From positions 2,790,001 through 2,854,000 of the forward strand of contig OZ253558.1 of assembly GCA_965262745.1 (NCBI GenBank): a DNA stretch of 64,000 nt. Direction: 5' to 3'. A program made the position numbers and the translations under genes. Positions 7,763 to 15,409 of this stretch are shown here, piece after piece. The notes under the pieces were generated by a model. That model did not search any database and was not told where the DNA came from. It saw only the letters and a list, made by a program, of their open reading frames with translations. Positions within the stretch are counted from its first letter, which is position 1. Each line of letters starts with the position of its first letter. This stretch comes from JAJECS01 sp965262745 (lineage in GTDB: Bacteria; Chloroflexota; UBA11872).

Positions 7763-9133
7763 ATGACGCGCCGGCCAATCGTGGAGACGATCGACAGCCC
7801 GCGGGCGTTGGCTGGGCGGCGTGTGGTGGTGATGGGTCTGGGGCTGCACGGCGGCGGCCTGGGCGTCGCCCAGTTCCTGCGAGCCCATGGCGCGTCGCTG
7901 GTCGTGACCGACCTGCGCCGGGCGTCGGAGCTTGCCCCGAGCGTGGAGCAGCTGGGGACGCAGGGCGTGCGCTACGTCCTCGGGCGGCACGATCTGCAGG
8001 ATTTTCGCGAGGCCGAGATTGTCGTGCGCAATCCGGCGGTGCCGCTGGATGCGCCCGCGCTGGCCGTGGCGCGGGAGGCCGGCGCGCGCATCGAAATGGA
8101 ACTCACGATGTTCTTGCGCTGGTGCGCCGCGTCGCAGGTTGTGGCCGTCACCGGCACCCGCGGCAAATCAACCACGGCGGCCGCGCTGCACGCCATGCTG
8201 CGCGCCGGCGGGCGACCCGCGCGCCTCGCGGGGAACATGGGGGTGTCCGCGCTGGCCCAGCTCGACCAGATTCAGCGGCACGAAGTGGTGGTGCTCGAGA
8301 TGTCGAGTTGGCAGACCGAGGGTCTCGCGGGCACCGGCGTGCGCGTGTCCGGCGCCGTCATCACTAACCTGCTCCCCGACCATCTGAACCGCTACGCCTC
8401 GATGGAGGCGTATGCCGCCGCCAAGGCTGAGCTGCTGTGCGCGCAGCGGACGGGCGATTGGGCTGTGCTACCGGCAGGATCGGGCTGGGGCGATTGGTTC
8501 GCGGCCCGCGCCCGTGGCCGTGTGGTCCGCGTGCCGCCGGAGGCGGCGCCGCCGGGATGGCGGAACGCCATCGTGCGCGGGGCTCACAACCGCGCCAATC
8601 TGGCGGCGGCGGCGCTGGCGGCACGCGAGCTCGGTGTTCCGACGGCAGCGGTGGATCGCGCGGTTGCAACCTTCCCCGGCGTGGCGCAGCGCCAAGAATT
8701 CCTCGGCACGATCGGGTCGGTGCGGGTGTTCAACGACACCACGGCCACCATTCCAGACGCCACCCTGGCGGCCCTCGATACCATTCCGGGGCCCTGGGTG
8801 CTCATTGCCGGTGGATCGGACAAGCGGCTCGACTTTGATCGGCTGGCGGAGCGATTGGAGCGCGACCCCGGAGTGCGGGGCGTGGTGCTGCTCCCGGGAA
8901 CCGGCACTGACCGCCTGCGGCCGCTGCTGCGCGCATCTGCGCCCGCGGTGGTTGGCGACATGACCGCCGCCGTCGGCACCGCGCTCGACATGGCCCAGCC
9001 AGGCGACGTCCTGCTCCTCTCACCCGCGTGCGCCTCGTTCGGGCTGTTTGTCCACGAATTCGACCGCGGGGCGCAGTTTGTGGCCGCGGTGGAAACGCAC
9101 GGCCTCACGCCTCCGGCTCGGCAGGAGACCTAG
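7763..9133 (+). CDS. murD: UDP-N-acetylmuramoyl-L-alanine--D-glutamate ligase
   Basis: Cytoplasmic Mur ligase adding D-Glu to UDP-MurNAc-Ala. The 456 residues show the N-terminal dinucleotide-like fold (RVVVMGLGLHGGG), the ATP P-loop VTGTRGKSTTAAAL near residue 131, and EMSSWQTEG with TNLLPDHLNRY. Also present are the domain-3 segment FNDTTATIPDAT and the MurD-type SPACASFGLF near the C-terminus. The last motif separates it from MurC, MurE and MurF. It stands alone rather than in a dcw cluster. The start ATG at 7763 is the only in-frame start that keeps the normal length. Confidence 0.94.
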   Translation: MTRRPIVETIDSPRALAGRRVVVMGLGLHGGGLGVAQFLRAHGASLVVTDLRRASELAPSVEQLGTQGVRYVLGRHDLQDFREAEIVVRNPAVPLDAPALAVAREAGARIEMELTMFLRWCAASQVVAVTGTRGKSTTAAALHAMLRAGGRPARLAGNMGVSALAQLDQIQRHEVVVLEMSSWQTEGLAGTGVRVSGAVITNLLPDHLNRYASMEAYAAAKAELLCAQRTGDWAVLPAGSGWGDWFAARARGRVVRVPPEAAPPGWRNAIVRGAHNRANLAAAALAARELGVPTAAVDRAVATFPGVAQRQEFLGTIGSVRVFNDTTATIPDATLAALDTIPGPWVLIAGGSDKRLDFDRLAERLERDPGVRGVVLLPGTGTDRLRPLLRASAPAVVGDMTAAVGTALDMAQPGDVLLLSPACASFGLFVHEFDRGAQFVAAVETHGLTPPARQET

Positions 9134-9197
9134 CCCAGACGGCGGCGCCCGCAGGTCGCCCGGGATCGCGTCCGTGTTGGGTCCTGGCGGCGGAACG

Positions 9198-9851
9198 TCA
9201 GTCCTTGAGCCTCAGGCCGCCGAACATGGCCGTGCCCCGCAGCGTAAACGTGACCTCGTCGCCGCCCACGCTGCGCCGCTGATCCTCCACGCCTCCGAAC
9301 AGCGCCAGCACGTCGTTCTGCAGGGCCACATCCTGGGCCAGGCGGATGTCGACGCCGCCGAAGAGGCACGAGACGTCGATGACCGCGGGCGGATTGTCGA
9401 CGCGGGCCTCGCGCAAATCGAGCTCAACCCCGCCAAAGATCGAGGTGACCTGGAGGCGGGTGACCGGCCCGCTGACGCGGTCCTGCACGCCGTTGAAGAT
9501 GGAGATGTAGCTGGAGGGGCCGTCGGACGCGGCGGGGCCGCGCGACGAGCGCCGCAGGATGAACAGCACGCCGACGAGGATGATCAGGACGGGCCAAATG
9601 GCCGATCGGACCTCGGCCGGAACTTGGTTTAGGACCGAAAGCTGCAACGCTACGCCGAACCCGATCAGCAGCAGCGGGGCGACCGGCTGGCGCAACCCGG
9701 TGCGCACCAGCGCCCAGAGGCCGATCAGGGTGATGACGGAGGGGAAGTACCGCCAGGGACTGCCGCCGACGCCGAGGTTGTCGAGCAGCAAGACCAGCCC
9801 GACGGCAACGATGATCAGCCCGATGACAACCTGCCCGGAATTGCGCTTCAC
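9198..9851 (-). CDS. LiaF-like membrane protein (DUF5668 plus LiaF C-terminal domain)
   Basis: Predicted 217-residue membrane protein. The N-terminal part has about four transmembrane helices (GQVVIGLIIVAVGLVLLL, FPSVITLIGLWALV, VAPLLLIGFGVAL, IWPVLIILVGVLFIL). From about residue 120 there is a soluble beta-helical LiaF/DUF2154-like domain with repeated IFGGVELDLR, LFGGVDIRL and LFGGVED strands. I chose GTG 9851 because GGAGGT lies seven bases upstream; the longer frame adds an Arg-rich segment. LiaF proteins repress the LiaRS envelope-stress system in Firmicutes, but no histidine kinase or regulator is adjacent here. It is convergent with murD. Confidence 0.85.
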   Translation of the reverse strand: MKRNSGQVVIGLIIVAVGLVLLLDNLGVGGSPWRYFPSVITLIGLWALVRTGLRQPVAPLLLIGFGVALQLSVLNQVPAEVRSAIWPVLIILVGVLFILRRSSRGPAASDGPSSYISIFNGVQDRVSGPVTRLQVTSIFGGVELDLREARVDNPPAVIDVSCLFGGVDIRLAQDVALQNDVLALFGGVEDQRRSVGGDEVTFTLRGTAMFGGLRLKD

Positions 9852-9991
9852 GGCTCTACCTCCACGCGGACTGCCGCGGCTGACGGCAGCACTACAGTAT
9901 CGGCGACGTGCGGCCTGGCGTGCACGCCGGGGAGCCCCGCGCATAATGGCGCCAGCGCCGCCTTGGGCGCACTGAACCGTGGAGCGCGCTC

Positions 9992-10729
9992 CTGACGATC
10001 CTGGTCATCGCCGATGTGCATGCGAACCTCACCGCGCTCGATGCCGTGCTGCGGGCCGCCGGCAGTGTCGACGAGGTCTGGTGCCTGGGCGATCTGGTTG
10101 GCTATGGGCCATCGCCGAACGAGGTCATCGAGCGTCTGCGCGAGCTGCCCCTCCGGTCGCTGGCCGGGAATCACGATTGGGGCTCGATCGGCAAGGCCGA
10201 CTTGTCGCACTTCAACGCGGATGCCCGTGTGGCCTGCCACTGGACCGAAGCCGTGCTCACCGCGGACAACCGCCAGTTTCTGGCGGAGTTGGAGCCGGCG
10301 GGAGCATTTGGCGACGTCACGGTTGCGCATGGCAGCCCACAGGATCCGGTGTGGGAGTACATCACGAACGCGCGCACCGCGATTGCGAATTTCGGCTACT
10401 TCGCCACCGACATCTGCCTCGTTGGGCACACGCACGTGCCGCTGATCTTCCGCTGGCGCAGTGGGGCCACCGGCAGCGAGGCCTTCACGACCGAGATCCC
10501 CGTGCCGGGGCATCGCGTGGTGGTTGATGACGACCGCCTGATCGTCAACCCCGGCAGCGTGGGTCAGCCGCGGGATGGCGATCCCCGCGCGGCTTTTGCC
10601 CTGTTCGACCCCGAGGCGCGCACGCTCGAGATCGAGCGCGCCACGTACGATGTGGCGCAGGTCCAGCGGCGCATGGTGGCGGTTGGCCTGCCGGAGCGGC
10701 TATCCGTGCGCCTGCAATATGGGTGGTAG
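9992..10729 (+). CDS. metallophosphoesterase (YfcE/MJ0936-like), probable CTG start
   Basis: Calcineurin-like phosphodiesterase of about 245 residues. All metal motifs are present: DVHAN, GDLVGYGPSP, GNHD, HGSP, GHTH and the C-terminal NPGSVGQPRDG. The first in-frame ATG/GTG/TTG (GTG 10016) would delete the Asp of the first metal motif DxH, so translation must begin earlier. The frame is open only back to 9947 and contains no ATG, GTG or TTG there. CTG at 9992, eight bases after GGAG, gives LTILVIADVHANL and is my choice. Substrate unknown; relatives hydrolyse phosphodiesters or phosphomonoesters. Confidence 0.88.
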   Translation: MTILVIADVHANLTALDAVLRAAGSVDEVWCLGDLVGYGPSPNEVIERLRELPLRSLAGNHDWGSIGKADLSHFNADARVACHWTEAVLTADNRQFLAELEPAGAFGDVTVAHGSPQDPVWEYITNARTAIANFGYFATDICLVGHTHVPLIFRWRSGATGSEAFTTEIPVPGHRVVVDDDRLIVNPGSVGQPRDGDPRAAFALFDPEARTLEIERATYDVAQVQRRMVAVGLPERLSVRLQYGW

Positions 10730-10754
10730 CGGCCGCGGCGCACGCATCTGGCGC

Positions 10755-10760
10755 TATAAT
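10755..10760 (+). promoter_or_regulatory. -10 box TATAAT of a short structured transcript
   Basis: Perfect TATAAT, 26 bases after the phosphoesterase stop codon. No good -35 hexamer is seen. Transcription would start near 10767, exactly ahead of the long hairpin and terminator described next. Confidence 0.5.
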
Positions 10761-10766
10761 CAATCA

Positions 10767-10852
10767 TGCTTCAGCAGCATCGAGCCCGCTTGCGTCTGCC
10801 AACGCAGGGGGCTGCTGAGCCTTGTGCGCCCGGAGAGGTCCGGGCGCTTTTT
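10767..10852 (+). ncRNA. structured leader or small RNA upstream of SWIM gene
   Basis: The stretch between a perfect -10 box and a strong intrinsic terminator contains no open frame. TCAGCAGC (10771-10778) pairs with GCTGCTGA (10811-10818), and inside it TGCGT (10791-10795) pairs with ACGCA (10802-10806), giving a long imperfect hairpin. A 9-bp GC hairpin plus T-tract closes the unit. It is either an independent sRNA of about 86 nt or an attenuator leader for the SWIM-smpB-ssrA genes. It does not match 4.5S, 6S or T-box features I know. No homologue search was possible. Confidence 0.45.
10826..10852 (+). terminator. intrinsic terminator
   Basis: GCGCCCGGA, loop GAGG, TCCGGGCGC, then TTTTT: a 9-bp perfect GC-rich stem with U-tract. 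It lies 32 bases upstream of the SWIM gene start, so it either ends the small RNA or acts as an attenuator for the downstream genes. Confidence 0.85.
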
Positions 10853-10884
10853 CGTTGGATTGAGGCGGCTCAAGGAGGTCTCGC

Positions 10885-11136
10885 GTGCAGTCAAGTCTGA
10901 TCAGCAAGGTCCAGAAAGCCCAGAAGTACGCCCAAGAGCCGCATCGCATTCATTTCGAGGCGCTGACCGTGCGGTTCGATGGCGACAATAACGACCACAT
11001 CATCAGACTTGCCGACGGCGCATGGAGTTGTGACTGCGAGTTTTTCATGGTCTGGCAGACGTGCAGCCACACCATGGCGCTCGAAAAGCTGCTTGAGGGC
11101 ATGGTCCCGGTCGGAACCGCCTCGGCGGCCGGCTAG
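10885..11136 (+). CDS. small SWIM zinc-finger protein
   Basis: 83-residue protein with one SWIM zinc finger: WSCDCEFFMVWQTCSH gives the CxCx(n)CxH ligand set. A basic N-terminal helix (SKVQKAQKYAQEP) precedes it. SWIM domains bind DNA or mediate protein contacts and usually sit in larger proteins such as SWI2/SNF2 helicases; a free-standing one is less common. The GTG start is preceded by AAGGAGGT, an almost perfect ribosome-binding site. It lies upstream of smpB on the same strand with a 56-base gap, so co-expression with the trans-translation genes is likely. Confidence 0.85.
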   Translation: MQSSLISKVQKAQKYAQEPHRIHFEALTVRFDGDNNDHIIRLADGAWSCDCEFFMVWQTCSHTMALEKLLEGMVPVGTASAAG

Positions 11137-11192
11137 CGCGACACCCGGGTCCGCGGGCGGCGGGGCCCGCGCGCGGGTGGCCAAGGGCTAGC

Positions 11193-11681
11193 GTGGCGCG
11201 CAAACGCCGGCGAAGGCAGGCGGCACCGGCGCCAACCGGTCGCAATCGCACGCTCGCCGTCAATCGGCGGGCCCGCTATGACTACGTAGTGCTTGACGCG
11301 TTCGACGCGGGCCTACAGCTTCTCGGCACCGAGATCAAGAGCCTGCGCACCGGATCGGTCTCGCTGCGCGAGGGCTATGTCGCCGTGCAGGACGGCGAGG
11401 CATTCTTGCGTGACGTACACATCGCCCGCTACAAGCCGGCCGCCGCCGTGAACCACGAGCCTGATCGCCCCCGCAAGCTTCTGCTGCATCGGGCGGAGAT
11501 TGATGAACTCGTGCGGCATCTCAACCAGGGCGGGCATACCGCGGTGCCATTGCGGCTGTATCTTGAGAAGGGCTGGGCCAAGCTCGAGATTGGCCTGGCG
11601 CGCGGGCGGCGCGACTATGACAAGCGCGAGAAGATTCGCGCCCGTGACGATGCGCGTGAGATCGCGCGGCGCCTGCGCTAG
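11193..11681 (+). CDS. smpB: SsrA-binding protein SmpB
   Basis: Binds tmRNA and the ribosomal A site in trans-translation. The 162-residue product has NRRARYDYVVLDAFDAGLQL (family ARxxYxI... start), GTEIKSLR, LREGY, FLRDVHIA and the C-terminal GLARGRRDYDKREKIRARD tail that enters the mRNA channel. A short Arg/Ala/Pro N-terminal extension is present. GTG start. The tmRNA gene begins 13 bases after the stop codon, an intact partner pair. Confidence 0.96.
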   Translation: MARKRRRRQAAPAPTGRNRTLAVNRRARYDYVVLDAFDAGLQLLGTEIKSLRTGSVSLREGYVAVQDGEAFLRDVHIARYKPAAAVNHEPDRPRKLLLHRAEIDELVRHLNQGGHTAVPLRLYLEKGWAKLEIGLARGRRDYDKREKIRARDDAREIARRLR

Positions 11682-11693
11682 CATAGGTTCACT

Positions 11694-12051
11694 GGGGATG
11701 CCGGGATTCGACAGAAGTCTAAGGTTCGTTGCTGCAGGTCGAGCATGCCGTCACGCTCGCTAAAAAAGGCGGCAAACTAAGTAACTGGCGAGCAAGAAGC
11801 GCTCCCACTCGCGGCCTAAGGGCCGCGACGTCTGCCCGGCTCGCGCCTAGCGAGTCGGACCAGGCGCCAACTATCTAGGCTGCGCCGGCAGAGACGTCCG
11901 CATATGCCGGCTAAGACACGCGGACTGGTTGGGTCGCTCCGTAGCCGAACGGCGGGCGAGCCGGCGAGAAACTAAACGATCGGCTATGCCTGTAGACGCG
12001 GCGGGGTGACGGCCTCTGGACGGGGCGTTCGACTCGCCCCCATCTCCACCA
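11694..12051 (+). ncRNA. ssrA: transfer-messenger RNA (tmRNA)
   Basis: The 5' end GGGGATGCCGGGATTCGACAG is the tmRNA hallmark, and the 3' end is CATCTCC-ACCA. GGGGATG pairs with CATCTCC, including the G3-U wobble that specifies alanylation, and a T-arm GTTCGACT lies at the 3' side. The tag frame ends in TAA at 11817-11819. Reading back and aligning the TAGTC-like upstream signal places the resume codon at ACT 11784. This gives a tag TGEQEALPLAA after the tmRNA-donated Ala, with the protease-recognised LAA end. Encoded CCA is present. Length 358 nt, one-piece. Confidence 0.95.
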
Positions 12052-12082
12052 CGCCCGGTCGGCCGCCGCCTACAATCGCGGC

Positions 12083-12550
12083 GTGAGCCGTCCTACCCCT
12101 CCGGACAAGCACTTCACCGCTACGGGTTTCTTGGTGCGTGACGGCAAGGTGCTGCTGGTTAATCACCGCAAGCTCAAGAAATGGCTCCCGATCGGCGGTC
12201 ACATCGAAGCTGGCGAAGACCCGGCGCAGGCCCTGCGGCGCGAGGTGCGCGAGGAGGTGGGCCTCGATATCGCCATCGTGGCCGACACGCTGCCCGTGGA
12301 CTCCGACGACGTACGCGGCCTGCCCCGGCCTGAGACGATCCTATTAGAGACCATCGGGCCTGGGCACTTCCACATCGACCTCATCTACTTCGGGCACGCG
12401 GTTGGCGGCGAGCCCCGCTTGGCCCCGGCGGAGCACAGCGAGCAGCGCTGGTTCTCGGCGCAGGACCTTGGCGCCGATGAAATCAGTGACGACGTGCGCC
12501 TCCTGGGACGACGCGCCATCGAGACCCTGCCGGCCAAATCCTCCCAGTGA
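12083..12550 (+). CDS. Nudix hydrolase
   Basis: Hydrolyses a nucleoside diphosphate linked to another moiety; substrate unknown. The 155-residue protein has a complete Nudix box, GHIEAGEDPAQALRREVREE followed by VGL, around residues 39-61, with the metal-binding REVREE core. FHIDLIYFG follows as a core strand. GTG start, 31 bases after tmRNA. Its stop codon overlaps the start of the next gene (GTGA), so the two are translationally coupled. Confidence 0.9.
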   Translation: MSRPTPPDKHFTATGFLVRDGKVLLVNHRKLKKWLPIGGHIEAGEDPAQALRREVREEVGLDIAIVADTLPVDSDDVRGLPRPETILLETIGPGHFHIDLIYFGHAVGGEPRLAPAEHSEQRWFSAQDLGADEISDDVRLLGRRAIETLPAKSSQ

Positions 12551-13239
12551 CCCGCCGCTTCGAATTCGCGTTTCACGCGCCCATGGCGCGCCCCAACGGG
12601 TTGCAGGCGACTGACGACGGCCTGTGGATTGCCGATCAAGACGAGGGTCGCGCGTTTCTAGTCGCGCCGGACAGCGGCGAGATCATCCGGTCGCTGTGCA
12701 CGGGCGCGGGGAAGTCGAGCGGGGTTGCCTACGGCCACGGGGCGCTTTGGATGTGCTCCAACGGCCTGCCGAGCACGCGTCCGCCGACAGCGGTGGATAC
12801 GGCACGCACGCGGATCGTCAAGACCGACCCCGACACGGGGGCGATGCTGGCGCAGATCCGTGCGCCGGACGACAGCGACGTGCACGGCCTGGAATGGACC
12901 GCGGAAGGTCTGTGGCTGACCACGCTTGACCGGCGCACGTTGACGCTGGTCGACGCCGAGTCGTTCGCGCCGCTCCGCGTCATTCCGGTGCCGCTGGAGC
13001 GCGCGCACGGGCTGGCCTGGGACGGCAGTGCGCTGTGGTGCGCGTTCACGACCGACCGGGTTCTGCTGCGGCTCCACGTCCGCGATGGCACGGTCCTCGA
13101 GCGCCTGGACCTCGGCGGCGAGCCGTTCGAGCCGCACGGCCTCACGATGCGGCACGGCCGCCTGTGGGCGTGCGACGCGGTTACGGGTGCCGTATGGCGG
13201 GAGCGGCGGACGGCCGACGGCCCACGCGCCGGCCGCTGA
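12547..13239 (+). CDS. beta-propeller (NHL/SMP-30-like) protein
   Basis: 230 residues made of about five repeats ending in a GLW/ALW strand: DGLWIADQDEG, GALWMCSNG, EGLWLTTLD, SALWCAFTT, GRLWACDAV. This is a propeller fold resembling SMP-30/gluconolactonase or streptogramin-lyase-type proteins. It has no signal peptide, so it is probably cytoplasmic. It starts in the 4-base overlap GTGA with the Nudix gene. Its last 59 bases overlap the 3' end of the convergent methyltransferase gene. Enzymatic activity cannot be assigned. Confidence 0.75.
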   Translation: MTRRFEFAFHAPMARPNGLQATDDGLWIADQDEGRAFLVAPDSGEIIRSLCTGAGKSSGVAYGHGALWMCSNGLPSTRPPTAVDTARTRIVKTDPDTGAMLAQIRAPDDSDVHGLEWTAEGLWLTTLDRRTLTLVDAESFAPLRVIPVPLERAHGLAWDGSALWCAFTTDRVLLRLHVRDGTVLERLDLGGEPFEPHGLTMRHGRLWACDAVTGAVWRERRTADGPRAGR

Positions 13240-13795
13240 TCGCCGGGCCGGTAAGCGGCACGGCGTGGATGTACCAATACCGTGCGCGCGCGCCGGCGTC
13301 ATCGCTGTCGATCAGCCCGATTAACTCGCGCAGGCTAAACGTGCCGCGCATGCACTGCGAGACTTCGGCGCCCGTGAGGCTGCGAAAGGGGAGATCCTGG
13401 GTCCTGAAATCCGCCAGGGTGCCCATGACCGCGACGCCGGCGGGCCGCAGCATGCGCCGGAATTCGCGCAGCGTGCGGCGGATGGGTTGATTGCCGTCGA
13501 CGCCGAGCACGTGCAGCAGCCCGAAGCTGTAGACGGCGCCCAGGGCGCCGGTGGCGATGGGCGACCGGGTCGCGTCCCCGCGCACGTACCAGACCCTGGG
13601 ATGGCGTGGCGCGCGCGCGAGGGCCTCGGCGTCGATATCCATCGCAATGACGCGCGCGCCGGCCGCCAGCGCCGCGACGCTGCGGCCCGTGCCGCAGCCC
13701 GCATCCAGAATCACCCGCGCTGGACGCAGCACCGCCATCCCACGGGCGAGCACCGACGCTGCCGATGGCGAATCAGCGCCGGGTAAGCCAAGCAT
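13181..13795 (-). CDS. class I SAM-dependent methyltransferase
   Basis: 204 residues from ATG 13795 (MLGLPGADSPSA). Motif I is ILDAGCGTGRSVAALA, the acidic loop is VIAMDIDAEALA, followed by GDAT, then SFGLLHVLG and an EFRRMLRPAG post-core segment typical of methyltransferase type 11/25. The substrate is not evident. The start lies 23 bases inside the 3' end of lipM on the same strand, indicating coupling. The longer open frame upstream is only lipM shadow. Its 3' end overlaps the convergent propeller gene by 59 bases. Confidence 0.85.
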   Translation of the reverse strand: MLGLPGADSPSAASVLARGMAVLRPARVILDAGCGTGRSVAALAAGARVIAMDIDAEALARAPRHPRVWYVRGDATRSPIATGALGAVYSFGLLHVLGVDGNQPIRRTLREFRRMLRPAGVAVMGTLADFRTQDLPFRSLTGAEVSQCMRGTFSLRELIGLIDSDDAGARARYWYIHAVPLTGPAISGRRVGRRPSAAPAIRHP

Positions 13796-14552
13796 CACGC
13801 GCGTACCGTACCGCGACCAACTCGTCGCTGCGATGGCGCTCCTCCGGCGTGAGCGTGCCGGGCTGCGGCGCCATGCGCAGGCGGTCGGCGAAGCCCTGTG
13901 CGAGGGCCTGCACCAGCGCGCCAACGGTCACCGGCCGCGGCACGACGTCACGGAGTCCGGGAGGGCGGGCCCTCGGCAGCGGCGTGTGCGTGAGGCGGTG
14001 GAGATCCAGGTCGTGGGACAGCACCACGCTGCCGTGCTGCAGCACGCCGCCATGTACCCGCCCTTGGGCACTGGCGACCATCTTGCGTCCATCAATCCAG
14101 ATTTCATGTGTGCTCGGCGCCGAAAAGCAAAGGTCCGGCCGTGCCTCCGCGGGCGCAATCGGCCCCGCCCCAGACCGCGGCGTCAGTCCCAGGGCTTCCA
14201 GTCCGGCGATCAGTCCCTGCGTGAGGGCGGCGTAGGAGGCCCGGACGCCGCCCCGCACCAGGCGGTGCCGCCGCGGAACGGCCACTGCATATGTGAGCTC
14301 GTCGCCGTGGAGCAGAGCCCCGCCGCCGGTGATTCGACGCACGATGTCGATGCCCAGGTGCTGGGCCAGCGGCCGGTCGACAAGCCTCAGCGACTGGTGA
14401 TAGCCGAGCGACAGGGCCCGCGGCCACCAGGTGTAGAACCGCAGCGTGGGCGGCGCGGCGCCGCACTGCACGGCTTCCGCGACGGCCTGGTCGATCGCCA
14501 TGTTCCGCGCCCCCGCTGCCGACGGATCCACGAGCAGTCGCCACGGTTCCAT
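13773..14552 (-). CDS. lipM: octanoyltransferase LipM / lipoate-protein ligase family
   Basis: BPL/LplA/LipB-fold protein of 259 residues starting MEPWRLLVDPSAAGARNMA. RRITGGGALLHGDELTYAV is the lipoyl/octanoyl-binding signature. LCFSAPSTHEIWIDGRKMV with its Cys resembles the catalytic-Cys segment of LipM rather than LplA, which lacks this Cys. GGVLQHGSVVL also fits. LipM moves octanoyl from ACP to GcvH or E2 domains. The frame is open further upstream across the tRNA gene, but those residues are not family-like. LipL or LplA-type activity remains possible. Confidence 0.85.
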   Translation of the reverse strand: MEPWRLLVDPSAAGARNMAIDQAVAEAVQCGAAPPTLRFYTWWPRALSLGYHQSLRLVDRPLAQHLGIDIVRRITGGGALLHGDELTYAVAVPRRHRLVRGGVRASYAALTQGLIAGLEALGLTPRSGAGPIAPAEARPDLCFSAPSTHEIWIDGRKMVASAQGRVHGGVLQHGSVVLSHDLDLHRLTHTPLPRARPPGLRDVVPRPVTVGALVQALAQGFADRLRMAPQPGTLTPEERHRSDELVAVRYARDAWLTRR

Positions 14553-14602
14553 GCCGTCTAGGCCCTTTCCTCGCGAGTCCCGGCGTCTAGAATGACAGTT
14601 CA

Positions 14603-14674
14603 GCCCCCGTAGCTCAGTGGATAGAGCGCCGGCCTCCGGAGCCGGGCGCGCGCGTTCGAATCGCGCCGGGGGTA
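14603..14674 (+). tRNA. tRNA-Arg (CCG)
   Basis: Cloverleaf read by eye: acceptor GCCCCCG with CGGGGGT, D-arm GCTC...GAGC, anticodon stem CCGGC/GCCGG with loop CTCCGGA (anticodon CCG at 14636-14638), T-loop TTCGAAT. Discriminator A; CCA is not encoded. It lies between lipM and lspA, both on the opposite strand. Confidence 0.95.
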
Positions 14675-14682
14675 CCTGAGGC

Positions 14683-15192
14683 TTAGGCGGGTGGGGCCAC
14701 GCCGTCCTCATCGGCGGCTGGCTGGGTCGCCGGCGATCGGCGCAGGCTGTCCGCGATCAGCACGATGAGCCCGGCGCCAATGGCCAGGTCCGCGAAGTTG
14801 AGAAACCCGACGAATGGCGTGATGTTCAGATAGTCGAAGACGGCGCCGAGCCGGAAGCGGTCGATCACGTTTCCAAACGCGCCGCCGAGCAGCAGCGCAA
14901 ACGCGGCAACCATCCACCAGCGCCGCGGCGGGCGCGCCGCAACGTAGGCGGCAAACCCCACGCCAATGGCCACGGTGGCGATCAAGATTGGCGCGGGATG
15001 ATCGCGGAGCAGCCCGAAGTTGACGCCGGGGTTGCTGACTCGCTGAAAGGTGAATACCGGCCCGATGGTGGCGCCGCCGCGCGGCAGCACGGCGTCCACG
15101 ACCAGCTTGATCGCCTGGTCCACTCCGATCACGCCGAGGGCCAGGCCAAACGTCCACAGCCGTGCGCGGCTTGCCGGCGGGAGTCTAGCCAT
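14683..15192 (-). CDS. lspA: lipoprotein signal peptidase (signal peptidase II)
   Basis: Inner-membrane aspartyl protease that removes lipoprotein signal peptides. 169 residues with four hydrophobic segments and both catalytic motifs: GGAFGNVIDR and FLNFADLAIG. VIGVDQAIKLVVD is the conserved first periplasmic-edge segment. ATG 15192 is chosen; a TTG four codons earlier is possible. It fits the several lipoproteins in this window (cyclophilin, LivK, SNase-like). It ends eight bases from tRNA-Arg on the other strand. Confidence 0.95.
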   Translation of the reverse strand: MARLPPASRARLWTFGLALGVIGVDQAIKLVVDAVLPRGGATIGPVFTFQRVSNPGVNFGLLRDHPAPILIATVAIGVGFAAYVAARPPRRWWMVAAFALLLGGAFGNVIDRFRLGAVFDYLNITPFVGFLNFADLAIGAGLIVLIADSLRRSPATQPAADEDGVAPPA

Positions 15193-15409
15193 CTGGATCC
15201 CCAATCACGGTGGGGCTGGCCGATTCCAGCGACCCGCTGGAGTCACGTGAAGGGCTCGGCGCGAGCGTCTGCGCCGATGCGGATTCGACCACCGTCCTCC
15301 GCTTGTCGTCAACCAGGGCCAACGCTGCCGGTCATGACCTGAGAGTACGGCCGACCGCCCCGCCCCACCCGAAGACGCTAGGGCCGTGACCCGTGCGGGC
15401 GCGCTCGAC

